From positions 1 to 33,558 of the forward strand of contig CANJNI010000044.1 in assembly GCA_947475995.1 (NCBI GenBank): DNA of 33,558 nt, in the 5' to 3' direction. The DNA comes from Beijerinckiaceae bacterium (lineage in GTDB: Bacteria > Pseudomonadota > Alphaproteobacteria > Rhizobiales > Beijerinckiaceae). Below, piece after piece: positions 17,383-27,079 of the stretch. The notes under the pieces were generated by a model that was given only the letters and a program-made list of their open reading frames with translations, did no database searches and was not told where the DNA came from. Position 1 is the first letter of the stretch. Each line of letters begins with the position of its first letter. The position numbers and the translations under genes are program-made.

Positions 17383-18915
17383 ATGCAGGCAGGTTTGGAC
17401 ATCGAATTCGTCGCAATGGGCGAAGGCAAGGCAAAGCGCGGCAAGTCCGCCCATGCCGGGTTGCTGGTGATCTTTGCGGGCGAGGAAGCCGGACTCGGCC
17501 AGGCGACACGCGACATGCTCGGCGCCTTTGCGGCGACGGTCGACAGGGCCGCGAAGGTCGCGAAATTCAAGGGCGCGGCGGGATCGAGCCTCGACCTGAT
17601 CGCGCCGGACGGCGTCGCAGCCGACCGCGTGATCGCATTCGGCACGCATCAAAAGAAGAAGCCGGAGCATGAGACCGAATATCTCAATCTCGGCGGCCAG
17701 ATCATGGCCAAGATCGGCGGCGCAGAAACCGTCACGATCTTCTGCGACCTGCCGGGGGACGCCACCCATCCGCCGGGCGCGGTCGCTGATCTGATGCTCG
17801 GCCTGCGCCTGAGGGCCTACAAGTTCGAGACATACAAGACGAAGAAGAAGCCCGAGGACGAAGACAACAAGCCGAAGAAGATCAAGGTCAGCATCGCGGT
17901 CGCCAACCTCGCCGAAGCGAAGCGCGAGGCGAAAGCCCGCGAGGCGCTGGCCGATGGCGTGACGCTCGCCCGCAATCTGGTCAACGAGCCCGCCAATATT
18001 CTCTTCCCGGTCGAGTTTGCAACTCGCGCCAAGGAACTCGAAAAGCTCGGCGTCGAGGTCGACATTCTCGACGTGAAGGCCATGCAGAAGCTCGGCATGG
18101 GGGCGTTGCTGGGCGTAGGGCAGGGCTCCGTGCGCGAGAGCCGCATGGTGGTGATGCGCTGGAACGGCAACAAGGCGTCCAAGGCCAAGCCGGTCGCTTT
18201 CGTCGGCAAGGGCGTCTGCTTCGACACGGGCGGCATCTCGATCAAGCCCGGCGCGGGCATGGAAGACATGAAGGGCGACATGGCGGGCGCGGCCTGCGTC
18301 ACCGGCCTGATGCATGCGCTGGCGGCCCGCAAGGCGAAGGTGAACGCCATCGGGGCCATCGGGCTGGTTGAAAACATGCCCGACGGCAATGCGCAACGTC
18401 CGGGCGATATCGTGAAGACCATGTCGGGCCAGACGGTCGAGGTGCTCAACACCGACGCCGAAGGCCGCCTCGTTCTGGCGGACGTACTCTGGTACATCCA
18501 GGACAAGTACAAGCCGGAATTCATGGTGGATCTGGCGACCCTGACGGGCGCGATCCTCGTCGCGCTGGGCAAGGAATATGCGGGTCTGTTCTCGAACAAC
18601 GACGAGCTGTCGGCGCGCCTTGTCGAGGCAGGCGGCAAGACCGGCGAGAAGATGTGGCGCATGCCGCTCGGCGCCGCCTACGACAAGATGATCGACGGTC
18701 AGTTCGCCGACATCAAGAATATCGGCGGCCGCAACGCAGGCTCCATCACGGCCGCGCAATTCCTGCAGCGTTTCGTCAACGACACGCCGTGGGCGCATCT
18801 GGACATTGCCGGAACCGGAATGGCCTCTCCGTCTTCTGATATCAACCAGTCCTGGGGATCGGGCTGGGGCGTGCGGTTGCTCGACAGGCTGGTGGCCGAC
18901 CATTACGAAGGCTGA
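17383..18915 (+). CDS. pepA: Leucyl aminopeptidase (M17 family)
   Basis: The 510-residue cytosolic enzyme removes N-terminal residues from peptides using two metal ions. The N-terminal macro-like domain covers about 1-165. The C-terminal catalytic domain holds [29 protein letters not shown] and the M17 signature NTDAEGRL at residues 356-363, all with expected metal ligands. Length is normal (about 500). A lysine-rich linker ([15 protein letters not shown]) near residues 146-165 separates the domains. The start ATG at 17383 is slightly downstream of a long leader; the protein begins at the usual point. In E. coli PepA also binds DNA in Xer recombination; whether this one does is unknown. Confidence 0.97.
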   Translation: MQAGLDIEFVAMGEGKAKRGKSAHAGLLVIFAGEEAGLGQATRDMLGAFAATVDRAAKVAKFKGAAGSSLDLIAPDGVAADRVIAFGTHQKKKPEHETEYLNLGGQIMAKIGGAETVTIFCDLPGDATHPPGAVADLMLGLRLRAYKFETYKTKKKPEDEDNKPKKIKVSIAVANLAEAKREAKAREALADGVTLARNLVNEPANILFPVEFATRAKELEKLGVEVDILDVKAMQKLGMGALLGVGQGSVRESRMVVMRWNGNKASKAKPVAFVGKGVCFDTGGISIKPGAGMEDMKGDMAGAACVTGLMHALAARKAKVNAIGAIGLVENMPDGNAQRPGDIVKTMSGQTVEVLNTDAEGRLVLADVLWYIQDKYKPEFMVDLATLTGAILVALGKEYAGLFSNNDELSARLVEAGGKTGEKMWRMPLGAAYDKMIDGQFADIKNIGGRNAGSITAAQFLQRFVNDTPWAHLDIAGTGMASPSSDINQSWGSGWGVRLLDRLVADHYEG

Positions 18916-18941
18916 TGTCCCCGAGGGGTCTTGAGGGTTCC

Positions 18942-19472
18942 ATGTTCCGCACAATCAGGTTCGCAGCTCTGGCGTTTGCGGTTCTGGCTTCCGCCGGGAC
19001 TGCGGAGGCTGCGAGCTGCGCCGCAGCCATCAAGGGCGTTGCGGCCTCTGCCGGGGGGCTCAAGGTCGAGTTCGTCCGGCCCGTCATCGTCTCGCGCGGC
19101 GGCCAGGGCGATGGGGCGGATGTGCTGGACATCGTGACCGAGCCGAAGATCGACGGCCAGTTGCGATGCCGGGGCGACAAGTTCACCAGCTTCAACGCGC
19201 GCATTCCGGCCGCCGCCAGCGCTGACCTGCGCGACGCCTTCTTCCGGCTTCAGCAGGCCGTGCTGGTCGGCGTGCTGCAATGGCCCGCCGCGAAGGCTTC
19301 GCGCACGCTGCTCGGCATGACGGCGGAAGCTGCCGACTACCTGCGCGCCTCCATCGAGCGTGGCGATATCGAGGTCGCCGGCAAGGTCGAGGAACATGCC
19401 GGAGCCGCCGGCGACATCGGCCTTTTCTGGACAAGGACCGAGCGCGAGTTCATTCTCGTTTCAGAGCCGTGA
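18942..19472 (+). CDS. Small exported protein of unknown function
   Basis: The 176-residue protein starts with a clear Sec signal peptide (FAALAFAVLASAGTAEA, cleavage near residue 23). The mature part is soluble, with cysteines near residue 26 and in QLRCRGDKF. I do not recognise a family. A start nine codons earlier (18915) would overlap the pepA stop as TGATG, but 18942 is preceded by TTGAGGG and gives a proper signal, so I prefer it. It is probably co-transcribed with pepA and holC. Confidence 0.75.
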   Translation: MFRTIRFAALAFAVLASAGTAEAASCAAAIKGVAASAGGLKVEFVRPVIVSRGGQGDGADVLDIVTEPKIDGQLRCRGDKFTSFNARIPAAASADLRDAFFRLQQAVLVGVLQWPAAKASRTLLGMTAEAADYLRASIERGDIEVAGKVEEHAGAAGDIGLFWTRTEREFILVSEP

Positions 19473-19506
19473 TCCGCGCGGGCCTGCTTTCGGGGCGGCT
19501 GGGGCC

Positions 19507-19971
19507 ATGACGGAAATCTGGTTTTATCATCTCACCAGCCAGCCGCTCGAACGCACCCTGCCGACTTTGCTGGAACGTTCGTTGCAGCGTGGCTGGAAGG
19601 CCGTCGTGCAAGGCACAAGCGAGGAGCGTCTGGCGAGCCTCGACACGCTGCTCTGGACGTATTCGGAACCGAGCTTCCTTGCCCACGGAACGTCGCGCGA
19701 TGGAGACGGCCAGCTCCAGCCTGTCTACCTGACAGCCGGGACCGAGAATCCCAACGGCGCGAGCGTGCGCTTCTGCATCGAGGCAGCCGAGGTGGAACCT
19801 GTTCTCACCGAACAGCCTGACGCCTACGAGCGCATCATCCTGATGTTCGACGGCAACGACGATGAGCAACTCGCCAACGCGCGCGCGCAGTGGAAGACCC
19901 TGAAGCAGCAGAACCGGACCATGTCCTACTGGCAGCAGGATGAGGAAGGGCGCTGGACGAAAAAGGCTTGA
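19507..19971 (+). CDS. holC: DNA polymerase III chi subunit
   Basis: The 154-residue protein has the HolC pattern: MTEIWFYHLTSQPLERTLPTLLERSLQRGW at the N-terminus, LDTLLWTYSEPSFLAHG in the middle, and NGASVRFCI plus YERIILMFDGNDDEQLANARAQWK towards the end. Chi links the clamp loader to single-strand-binding protein in the replisome. Its E. coli partner psi (HolD) is not evident here and is generally absent in alphaproteobacteria. holC next to pepA is a conserved pairing across proteobacteria, which supports the call. Confidence 0.95.
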   Translation: MTEIWFYHLTSQPLERTLPTLLERSLQRGWKAVVQGTSEERLASLDTLLWTYSEPSFLAHGTSRDGDGQLQPVYLTAGTENPNGASVRFCIEAAEVEPVLTEQPDAYERIILMFDGNDDEQLANARAQWKTLKQQNRTMSYWQQDEEGRWTKKA

Positions 19972-20002
19972 GTCCGAAGCTCAATCTCGTCATCACGTTC
20001 CG

Positions 20003-21175
20003 ATGAACCAGACGTCCAGCCTATCAGCGCCCCACGCAAGCTTCATCGACCCGACTGCGCGGCGCGAGTTCATCTTTTGCTGGTTCATCGGACTGACCTG
20101 TTCGACGACGCAGAACTATTCGGCGCTGCTCGCCATCGTGTTCCAGCAGAGCGGGCTGCCGCTGCAAGACATCGGCCTCATCCTGTCGATGATCGCCGCG
20201 CCCGCGCTGGTCGGCACGCTCATGTCGGCGACCATTTCGGGCCGTTTCGGCATCGTGCCGACGGTGCGCTTTTCGATCCTGATGATTGGGCTTGGCTGGG
20301 CCATGCTGATCTTCACGCGCGACAGTTTTGCCGGCGCGCTTGCGGCGCGGCTTGTGCAGGGCGTCGGGGTCGGGCTCTTTCTCCCCGTGATGATGCTTTA
20401 TGTGCAGAGCCGCCTGACGCGCGAGCGCTTCATCCATCTGGTGACGATTTTCACCGCCACGATTCCCGTAGCGACCGCAATTGCGCCGCCGCTGGGCGAG
20501 TGGACGCTCGCACGGTCAGGCGCCACCGCCATGCTGGTCGAGGCGCTCGTTCCGGCCGGCATCGCGCTGGCGCTGACATTTTTTCTTCGCCCCGGCCCGA
20601 AAAGCGAAAATCCAAAGGGCATAGATCTGGCGGGCGGATTGAAGCGCCGCTTCATCCTGCCATGTGTGGCGGTGATGATGGGCGGGGCGTTTTACGGCTA
20701 CCTCATCAGCTATCTGCCGGCAGACCTGCATCTGCGCGAGATTGCCGTCGCGGCGTTTTTCCTGCCTTCGACGGCTGCCCTGCTGATCGGGCGCTTCGGG
20801 GCCATCCAGCGCCTGCAACATCTTCCTCCGCCATATCTGGTGGCAGGCGGGATGGCTATGACGGCGCTCGGCTATCTGCTGATGACGATTGCGCCGAATG
20901 CTTACGTGATTGCGTTGTCCGGCTTTCTGCTCGGCGGCGGCAACAGCGTCATGTGGCCCATCGTGTCGGCCTGGGTGAGCCTCGGGCTGGGACCGACCGA
21001 ACGCGGCGCGCCGCAGGCTGTAGCCTCGACGGCGTTTTACTTCGGCATCTATGTCGCGCCGCTGCCGTTGACCTATGTGATCGCATCGCAGGGCTATCTG
21101 GCGGCGGAAGCCTTGCTGGCCGTTCTGGCGGCGGTGATGACCGCTGTTCTCTTCGCCCGTCGAAAGGCCGCTTAG
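20003..21175 (+). CDS. Major facilitator superfamily transporter
   Basis: The 390-residue protein has about 12 hydrophobic helices in two halves with a central cytoplasmic loop around residues 190-215 (LRPGPKSENPKGIDLAGGLKRR). A short soluble lead precedes the first helix (FIFCWFIGLTCSTTQNY). The loop after helix 2 (ISGRFGIVPTVR) is a loose form of the MFS A-motif. The substrate is unknown; the fold suggests an efflux or sugar/drug-type carrier. No clear Shine-Dalgarno precedes the chosen ATG. The stop overlaps the stop of the convergent ABC-F gene by 4 bases. Confidence 0.87.
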   Translation: MNQTSSLSAPHASFIDPTARREFIFCWFIGLTCSTTQNYSALLAIVFQQSGLPLQDIGLILSMIAAPALVGTLMSATISGRFGIVPTVRFSILMIGLGWAMLIFTRDSFAGALAARLVQGVGVGLFLPVMMLYVQSRLTRERFIHLVTIFTATIPVATAIAPPLGEWTLARSGATAMLVEALVPAGIALALTFFLRPGPKSENPKGIDLAGGLKRRFILPCVAVMMGGAFYGYLISYLPADLHLREIAVAAFFLPSTAALLIGRFGAIQRLQHLPPPYLVAGGMAMTALGYLLMTIAPNAYVIALSGFLLGGGNSVMWPIVSAWVSLGLGPTERGAPQAVASTAFYFGIYVAPLPLTYVIASQGYLAAEALLAVLAAVMTAVLFARRKAA

Positions 21176-23055
21176 GCGCCCGCCTCTTCGTATTCCGTCG
21201 TCAGCGTCAGCCATTCCTCTTCGGCCATGGCGAGCGCGCGTTCGAGTTCGGCGCGCTGGCGAGCCAGAAGGCCAGCCTTTTCGGGGTCTTTCGTAAAGGC
21301 GTCCGGCGAGGCAAGCGCTGCGTCGACGCGCTTCATCAGTTCGGTAAATTTCGCCATGCGTTCCTCGACGCCTTCGATCTTCTTGCGAAGCGGCGCGAGT
21401 TCCTTGCGCAGGCGCGCGGCGTCGCGGCGCTGGCCGGCCTGCGTGACCTTGTCGTCGCGGTCATCGCCCGATGCGCGGCCGCCTTCCGTACGCGCCTTGT
21501 CGAGCACGAGCTTGCGGTAATCGTCCATGTCGCCGTCGAACGGCTTCACGCCGCCGCCATCCACCAGCCAGAGACGATCCGCGCAGGCGTCGAGCAGATA
21601 GCGATCATGCGAAACGAGGATGACCGCGCCCGCATAATCATTGATCGCCTCGATCAGGGCTGCGCGGCTGTCGATGTCGAGATGGTTCGTGGGCTCATCC
21701 ATGATGAGCATGTGCGGGCCGTTGAAGGCCGCCAGCCCCATCAGCAATCGCGCTTTTTCGCCGCCTGACAGTTCGGTCACGCGCGTGTCGGCCTTTACAT
21801 TGGGAAAGCCGATCTCGGCGCAGCGCGACCGGATTTTTGCTTCGGTCGCGTCCGGCATCAACGGAGCGATATGCGAATAGGGCGTTCCGTTCGATTCCAG
21901 ATCGTCGACCTGATGCTGGGCGAAGAAGCCGACATCGAGCTTCGGCGCGCGGCGCATGACGCCGCCCATCGGTTGCAGGCGCCCCGCCACGAGTTTCGCG
22001 AAGGTCGATTTGCCGTTGCCGTTCTGGCCCAGCAACCCGATGCGGTCGTCATTGGAAATCGACAGGTTGAGCCGAGACAGGATCACGCGGTCGTCGTATC
22101 CGACGCTCGCGCCTTCCATGGCGATGATGGGCGGCGACAATTGCCGCTGCGGCGTCGGCAGCCGGAAGGGCTGCACGTCGCTGTCGATGATCGCCGCCAC
22201 TGGCTCCATCTTTTCCAGCATTTTCAGGCGCGATTGCGCCTGCCGGGCTTTCGTCGCCTTGGCGCGGAAACGGTCGACGAATTCCTGCAGGTGCTTGCGC
22301 TGTTCTTCCTGTTTCTTCTGGTGCTTGACCTGGATGGCTTGCGCCTCGCGGCGCTGCTTCTCGAAGCTCGTGTAATTGCCGCGCCAGAGCGTCAGCTTCG
22401 ACTGATCGAGGTGCAGGATGTGATTGGCCACAGCGTCCAGCAGATCGCGGTCATGGCTGATGACGATGATGGTGGCCGGGCAGGTCTGCAGATAGTCGAT
22501 CAGCCACAGCGTGCCTTCGAGATCGAGGTAGTTGGTGGGCTCGTCCAGCAGCAGCAGGTCGGGCTTGGAAAACAGCACCGCCGCCAGCGCAACGCGCATC
22601 CGCCAGCCGCCTGAAAACTCCGAAAGCGCCCGCTGCTGGGCTTCATGGTCAAAGCCCAGACCCGCCAGAATGCCCGCCGCGCGGGCCGGGGCCGCATGGG
22701 CGTCGATATCCACCAGCCGCGTCTGGATTTCGGCGATGCGATGCGGGTCCTGCGCGGTCTCGGCTTCCAGCATCAGCGCGGCGCGCTCGATGTCGGCGGC
22801 GAGCACGAAATCCACCAGCGAGCCGGGACCGCCCGGCGCTTCCTGCTCGACGCGGCCGAGCTTCATGCCGCGCGGAATGGTGATCGCGCCATTTTCCGGC
22901 GCAAGTTCATCGGAAATCATCCGGAACAGGGTGGTCTTGCCGGTTCCGTTGCGGCCTACGAAGCCGACGCGCGCCCGCTCCGGCAAGGCGACGGTCGCCT
23001 TGTCGAACAACATGCGCGGCCCAAGCCGGTAGGTGAGATCGTTGATATGGAGCAC
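21172..23055 (-). CDS. ABC-F family ATPase (Uup/YheS-like)
   Basis: The 627-residue protein has two ABC domains in one chain and no membrane segment, the mark of ABC-F ribosome-associated ATPases. The first domain has Walker A GRNGTGKTT (34-42), signature SEFSGGW and Walker B LLLLDEPTNYLD. The second has GQNGNGKST, TELSGGEKARL and LIMDEPTNHLD. Between them lies the P-site tRNA-interaction linker, highly charged (FVDRFRAKATKARQAQSRLKMLEKM). A C-terminal coiled coil (about 540-620) resembles Uup/YheS rather than EttA. These proteins act on stalled or initiating ribosomes. It is not an antibiotic-resistance type on sight, but subfamily cannot be fixed by reading. Confidence 0.93.
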   Translation of the reverse strand: MLHINDLTYRLGPRMLFDKATVALPERARVGFVGRNGTGKTTLFRMISDELAPENGAITIPRGMKLGRVEQEAPGGPGSLVDFVLAADIERAALMLEAETAQDPHRIAEIQTRLVDIDAHAAPARAAGILAGLGFDHEAQQRALSEFSGGWRMRVALAAVLFSKPDLLLLDEPTNYLDLEGTLWLIDYLQTCPATIIVISHDRDLLDAVANHILHLDQSKLTLWRGNYTSFEKQRREAQAIQVKHQKKQEEQRKHLQEFVDRFRAKATKARQAQSRLKMLEKMEPVAAIIDSDVQPFRLPTPQRQLSPPIIAMEGASVGYDDRVILSRLNLSISNDDRIGLLGQNGNGKSTFAKLVAGRLQPMGGVMRRAPKLDVGFFAQHQVDDLESNGTPYSHIAPLMPDATEAKIRSRCAEIGFPNVKADTRVTELSGGEKARLLMGLAAFNGPHMLIMDEPTNHLDIDSRAALIEAINDYAGAVILVSHDRYLLDACADRLWLVDGGGVKPFDGDMDDYRKLVLDKARTEGGRASGDDRDDKVTQAGQRRDAARLRKELAPLRKKIEGVEERMAKFTELMKRVDAALASPDAFTKDPEKAGLLARQRAELERALAMAEEEWLTLTTEYEEAGA

Positions 23056-23161
23056 GGCAGGCTTTTGGCCCGCCGGGCCGGTGAACGCAAGGGTTGCGTG
23101 CCGGGCGCGATTTCGTTACCGCACCAGCCCGCGACGCACGGCTTTCGCGGAATCAGGAGAG

Positions 23162-24427
23162 ATGGTGCAAGCTTCCGCCCCGGCCTATTGCGGCATCGAT
23201 TTTGGAACGTCCAATTCCACGGTCGCGGTGATGCGCGGCAATGAAATCGCCCTCGCGCCGGTGGAGGGCGGGGAAAGCGTCATTCCTAGCGCGGTTTTCT
23301 TCAGCTTTTCGCAAGGTCCGTTGTTCGGCCGAGAGGCGGTCCGCCATTATACGGACGGCGAGCCGGGGCGGCTCATGCGCTCGCTGAAGAGCATTCTGGG
23401 CCAGAGCCTGTTCCACGAAAAGACGCGGCTGCAGAAGCAGTTTCTGGCCCTGTCGGATGTGCTGGGCCTGTTTCTGGGCCAGTTGAAGCGCAAGGCCGAA
23501 GCGGCCACTGGCGGCGAATGCGCGTCGGTCGTGCTGGGCCGTCCGGTGCAGTTCATCGAAGGCGATGAGGCTGCCGACCGGCAGGCGCAGGACGATCTTG
23601 AGCAGGCCGCCCGCAAGCTCGGCTTTCGGGATGTTTCCTTCCAGTTCGAGCCCATCGCGGCGGCGCAAGACTACGAGCGCAGCGTGAGCCGCGAGGAGCT
23701 CGTGCTGATCGTCGATATCGGCGGCGGCACGGCGGACTTTTCCATCGTGCGCGTCGGGCCCGATCGTGCGCTGGCGGCGGACCGCTCGGGCGATATTCTG
23801 GCGAACCGGGGCATCAGGGTCGGCGGAACGGATTTCGACCGCATGATCTCGATGCGCTACGCGATGCCGCATTTCGGCTCCGAGATCGTTTATGGCGAAA
23901 AGAACTTGCGGCTGCCGCAGGCGCTTTTCGTAGATCTCTCCACATGGTCGCGCATCAATTTTCTCTATTCGAAGGAAACGGCCGAATTGATGCGCATCCT
24001 GCGCCGGGAGGTTGGCGTGTTGCCGGAACTCGAACGCCTGCAACGTGTGCTGGAGCGTCACGACGGCCATCGGCTGATCGAGGCCGTGGAGCGCGCCAAG
24101 ATCGACCTGACGGATCATGCGCGCACGACGATTGATCTTTCCGATTTCGGCGAGTCGCTGGGGATTGATGTTGATCGCAAGGGAGTCGCGGCCGCCGTAA
24201 AGCCCGGGGTCGAGCGCATCGCGGAGACGATCACCCAGACCCTTGCGGACGCCGGCGTGAAGGCGGAGCGCATCGACACGGTGTTTCTCACCGGCGGAAG
24301 CTCGCTGATGCCCGCCGTGCAGGCGCGCGTCTCAAAGCTCCTGCAGCGCAAGGATCTTGCGGCGGGCGATATGTTCAGAGCGGTGGGCAAGGGGCTCGGG
24401 ATCGAGGCGCAGCGCCGCTACGGGTGA
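23162..24427 (+). CDS. Hsp70-family ATPase without a substrate-binding domain (YegD-like)
   Basis: The 421-residue protein shows the actin/Hsp70 ATPase signatures: phosphate-1 CGIDFGTSNSTVAV (residues 10-23), phosphate-2 VLIVDIGGGTADFSIV, and the adenosine motif VFLTGGSSLMPAV. It ends after the nucleotide-binding domain, so it lacks the beta-sandwich substrate-binding domain and lid of DnaK (about 640 residues). This layout is that of YegD-type Hsp70-like proteins, whose role is poorly known. A CAGGAGAG Shine-Dalgarno precedes the start. It is divergent from the ABC-F gene, 106 bases away. Confidence 0.9.
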   Translation: MVQASAPAYCGIDFGTSNSTVAVMRGNEIALAPVEGGESVIPSAVFFSFSQGPLFGREAVRHYTDGEPGRLMRSLKSILGQSLFHEKTRLQKQFLALSDVLGLFLGQLKRKAEAATGGECASVVLGRPVQFIEGDEAADRQAQDDLEQAARKLGFRDVSFQFEPIAAAQDYERSVSREELVLIVDIGGGTADFSIVRVGPDRALAADRSGDILANRGIRVGGTDFDRMISMRYAMPHFGSEIVYGEKNLRLPQALFVDLSTWSRINFLYSKETAELMRILRREVGVLPELERLQRVLERHDGHRLIEAVERAKIDLTDHARTTIDLSDFGESLGIDVDRKGVAAAVKPGVERIAETITQTLADAGVKAERIDTVFLTGGSSLMPAVQARVSKLLQRKDLAAGDMFRAVGKGLGIEAQRRYG

Positions 24428-24496
24428 CGCTGGACGCGCGCGCATCTCGCAATTACAACAGTCCCCAAGGCATGGAAATGCCAACGGGAGGATTGC

Positions 24497-25534
24497 ATGG
24501 CGGGCCGGTCGACTTGGCTGTTTCGAATCCTGTGCGCCACATTGCTGCTGACAGGCGGCATGGCGCGCGCGGACGAAATTTCGGATTTCTACAAGGGCAA
24601 GACCGTCACCATCGTGGTCGGATATTCGACCGGCGGCGGTTACGATCTGCAGGCGCGCGCGCTGGCGAAATACTGGCCTAAATACATTCCGGGCAACCCG
24701 ACCGTGGTGGTGCAGAACATGCCCGGCGCGGCCAGCGTGGTTGCGGCCAATACGGTCAACAATACATCGCCGCGCGACGGCACCGTGGTCGGCATCTATT
24801 CGGACGCGATGATCATTGCTCCGCTGATGAAAGTGCCCGGCGTGCAGTTCGATCCGCGCAATTTCGGTTGGGTGGGCTCGCTCGCCTCGCGTCCGACGCC
24901 AATCATCTTCGTGCGCAGCGATGCGCCCGCTCCGACGCTGGAACAGGCGCGGCAGAAGGAGAACATTCTCGGCGCGCTCGGCCCTGACGCGACCAGTACA
25001 TACGCCAACCTCTCGAACGACCTTTTCGGCACGAAATTCAAACTGGTGCTGGGCTACAAGGGCGGCGCGGAAATCCATCTGGCGGTGGCGCGCGGCGAGG
25101 TGCATGGCCGCGCCGGTTTCGACTGGCCATCGCTGAAACGCGACCACGCGGACTGGATGCGCGAGAAGTTCGTCACCGTCGTGTTGCAGATGGCGCTGGA
25201 GCCTGACGCAGATCCTGACCTGAAGAACATTCCGGTCGCCTACGACCTTGCGAAGACCGACGAGGACAAGAAAATCCTCGAACTCGTGCTGGGAACAGCA
25301 CGGTTCCAGCGTGCTTTCTCTGCGCCCCCTGGCGTTCCGCCTGCGCGGCTCGAAGCATTGCGGGCGTCCTTCAGGCAGACGATGTCGGACCCGGATTTCG
25401 TTTCCGACATGTCCAAGCTGTCCGCCAACGGAGTCACCTATGCGGGATCAAAGGACATCGAAGAATACATGAAGGCCGTCTATGCCTATCCGGCGCCGGT
25501 CGTCGAACGCGCGTCGAAATATTTCAGCCCGTGA
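24497..25534 (+). CDS. TctC/Bug-family periplasmic solute-binding protein (first copy)
   Basis: The 345-residue protein has a signal peptide (cleavage near ARA, residue 26). It follows the tripartite tricarboxylate transporter receptor plan: DFYKGKTVTIVVGYSTGGGYDLQARALAKY at the N-terminus, IPGNPTVVVQNMPGAASVVAANTV, and PRDGTVVGI. These loops bind carboxylates in Bug proteins. No TctA or TctB membrane genes are in the window, so it is an orphan receptor. The start follows a GGGAGGA Shine-Dalgarno. The gene is followed after 12 bases by the first Rieske oxygenase, so the two form an operon. It is paralogous to the protein at 27711. The ligand is probably an organic acid related to the oxygenase substrate, by inference. 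Confidence 0.88.
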   Translation: MAGRSTWLFRILCATLLLTGGMARADEISDFYKGKTVTIVVGYSTGGGYDLQARALAKYWPKYIPGNPTVVVQNMPGAASVVAANTVNNTSPRDGTVVGIYSDAMIIAPLMKVPGVQFDPRNFGWVGSLASRPTPIIFVRSDAPAPTLEQARQKENILGALGPDATSTYANLSNDLFGTKFKLVLGYKGGAEIHLAVARGEVHGRAGFDWPSLKRDHADWMREKFVTVVLQMALEPDADPDLKNIPVAYDLAKTDEDKKILELVLGTARFQRAFSAPPGVPPARLEALRASFRQTMSDPDFVSDMSKLSANGVTYAGSKDIEEYMKAVYAYPAPVVERASKYFSP

Positions 25535-25546
25535 GGATCTGGACTG

Positions 25547-26905
25547 ATGATCAGCCGTGAGCAGAATGAACGCCTGACGCGCGTTGGACCCGGAACGCCC
25601 TGCGGCGAACTGATGCGGCGCTACTGGATTCCCTTTGCGGCTGCATCGCAACTTGACGACAATCCGGTCCGCAAGGTGCGCATTCTCGGCGAAAGTCTGG
25701 TCTTGTATCGGGACAAGAGCGGCACGCTGGGGCTGATCGGCGAGCGTTGCCTGCATCGTCTCGTCGACCTGAAATACGGCATTCCGGATGAGAACGGTTT
25801 GCGCTGCCCCTACCACGGCTGGCTCTACGGCGAGGACGGCGCCTGCCGGGACCGCCCGATGGAGCATAATCGCCACTCGTTCAACCAGAAGATCAAGGCC
25901 TATCCGGTGCGCGAACTGGGCGGCATGATCTTCGCCTGGATGGGCCCGCTGCCCGCGCCCGCGCTGCCGCAATGGGACCTGTTCGTCTGGCCGAACGCGA
26001 TCCGCCAGATCGCCTTCAACGTGCTCGACTGCAACTGGCTGCAATGTCAGGAGAACACCGGCGATCCGACGCACAGCGCCTGGGCGCATGGCGAGTTCTT
26101 TCGCTATGTGCTGGAGCGGCAGGGCGCGTTGCAGGAGCGCGCCGCCAGCGAGGACCATACGCTGCACGATCGCCGCACGCTGGGCGACGGCATCAAGGAG
26201 CTGTTCGCCCGCGGCACGGAATATGGCTTTGAGAAGGGCACCGTCTATTCGAAGGAACTCGGCGCGAAGGAAGATCGCACCCGCATCCATTCGACGGTGA
26301 TCTTTCCGTTCTACACGCAGACCGATGTGGCGGGTTCGCCGCGCAGCGAATTCCAGATTCGTGTGCCGATCGACGACACCCATACGCTGCACATCTGTTA
26401 CCAGTGCTATGCGGCGCCCCCCGGCGTCGAACTGCCGAAGCAGAACCGCATTCCATGGTACGAGCCGCCGACGCATGACGAGCAGGGCCGGCCTGTTCTC
26501 GACTACGTTCTGGCGCAGGACGCCATCATGTGGGTCGCGCAAGGCGATATCACGGACCGGTCGCAGGAAATGCTGGGGCGCACAGATGTGCCGATCGTGT
26601 TCCTGCGCCGCCAGCTCGACGAGCAGATTTCGAAGGTCGAGCGCGGCGAGGACCCGATGAATTTTTTCCGTCAGGACCTGGGCGTGCTGCACGGCAATGG
26701 CAAGTCGCCATACGAGGGGTGGGCGGCGCCCGACTGGTTCCGCAAGAAACTGATGGTCAGCGCCAGCTTCCGGCAGATGTTCCATCGGGGCTTCTACAAG
26801 GACGATACGGACCGTTACAGCCCGGACGTGGAACTGGTGAAGGAACTGCACCGGCGCATCGAGGACTATGCGGAAAAGGCAGCCCGGGAGAACGTTCCGG
26901 CTTAA
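25547..26905 (+). CDS. Rieske non-heme iron oxygenase, alpha subunit (first copy)
   Basis: The 452-residue protein is a ring-hydroxylating or demethylating oxygenase terminal component of the phthalate-4,5-dioxygenase/vanillate-demethylase-like group. The N-terminal Rieske [2Fe-2S] domain has ligands Cys68/His70 in ERCLHR and Cys87/His90 in CPYHGW. The catalytic domain has the mononuclear iron motif around His176 and His181 (DPTHSAWAH); the third carboxylate ligand is further on and cannot be fixed by eye. No electron-transfer partner (reductase or ferredoxin) is next to it. It is about three-quarters identical by eye to the oxygenase at 30656 over the N-terminal half. The exact substrate cannot be told. 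Confidence 0.93.
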   Translation: MISREQNERLTRVGPGTPCGELMRRYWIPFAAASQLDDNPVRKVRILGESLVLYRDKSGTLGLIGERCLHRLVDLKYGIPDENGLRCPYHGWLYGEDGACRDRPMEHNRHSFNQKIKAYPVRELGGMIFAWMGPLPAPALPQWDLFVWPNAIRQIAFNVLDCNWLQCQENTGDPTHSAWAHGEFFRYVLERQGALQERAASEDHTLHDRRTLGDGIKELFARGTEYGFEKGTVYSKELGAKEDRTRIHSTVIFPFYTQTDVAGSPRSEFQIRVPIDDTHTLHICYQCYAAPPGVELPKQNRIPWYEPPTHDEQGRPVLDYVLAQDAIMWVAQGDITDRSQEMLGRTDVPIVFLRRQLDEQISKVERGEDPMNFFRQDLGVLHGNGKSPYEGWAAPDWFRKKLMVSASFRQMFHRGFYKDDTDRYSPDVELVKELHRRIEDYAEKAARENVPA

Positions 26906-26916
26906 GCCGTCTGGTG

Positions 26917-26942
26917 CAGGGTGTAGGCTAGGCTACACCCTG
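26917..26942. promoter_or_regulatory. 10-bp inverted repeat upstream of mntP (operator or terminator)
   Basis: CAGGGTGTAG (26917-26926) and CTACACCCTG (26933-26942) form a perfect 10-bp inverted repeat with a 6-base spacer. It lies 11 bases after the Rieske stop, so it could end that transcript, but no T run follows. Instead an AT-rich TATAAA-like hexamer (26953-26958) follows about 10 bases later. The repeat would then cover the -35 region of an mntP promoter, as a repressor or activator site would. Confidence 0.45.
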
Positions 26943-27050
26943 TAGGATATGCTATAAATATCTGAATTTATTTGCATTTCCAGAACGCGCGCGCTAGTCA
27001 GGATTCACATCGGCGCGCTGCGTTTTGCGGCGGTCGCGGTCGCTTCGGCT

Positions 27051-27079
27051 TCGCGAGATCGATGAAATCTCGCGAGGGG
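27051..27079 (+). promoter_or_regulatory. Leader hairpin overlapping the mntP Shine-Dalgarno
   Basis: TCGCGAGAT (27051-27059) and ATCTCGCGA (27067-27075) form a perfect 9-bp stem with a 7-base loop. The right arm runs into the Shine-Dalgarno GAGGGG (27074-27079), which is 4 bases before the GTG start at 27084. The stem could limit ribosome access. I looked for the yybP-ykoY manganese riboswitch consensus and did not find a convincing match. Confidence 0.5.

Noticed and set aside
20077..21768. Plus-strand frame of 563 codons across the MFS gene and the ABC-F gene end
   Set aside because: It is out of frame with the MFS protein and antisense to the ABC-F protein, with no recognisable domain.
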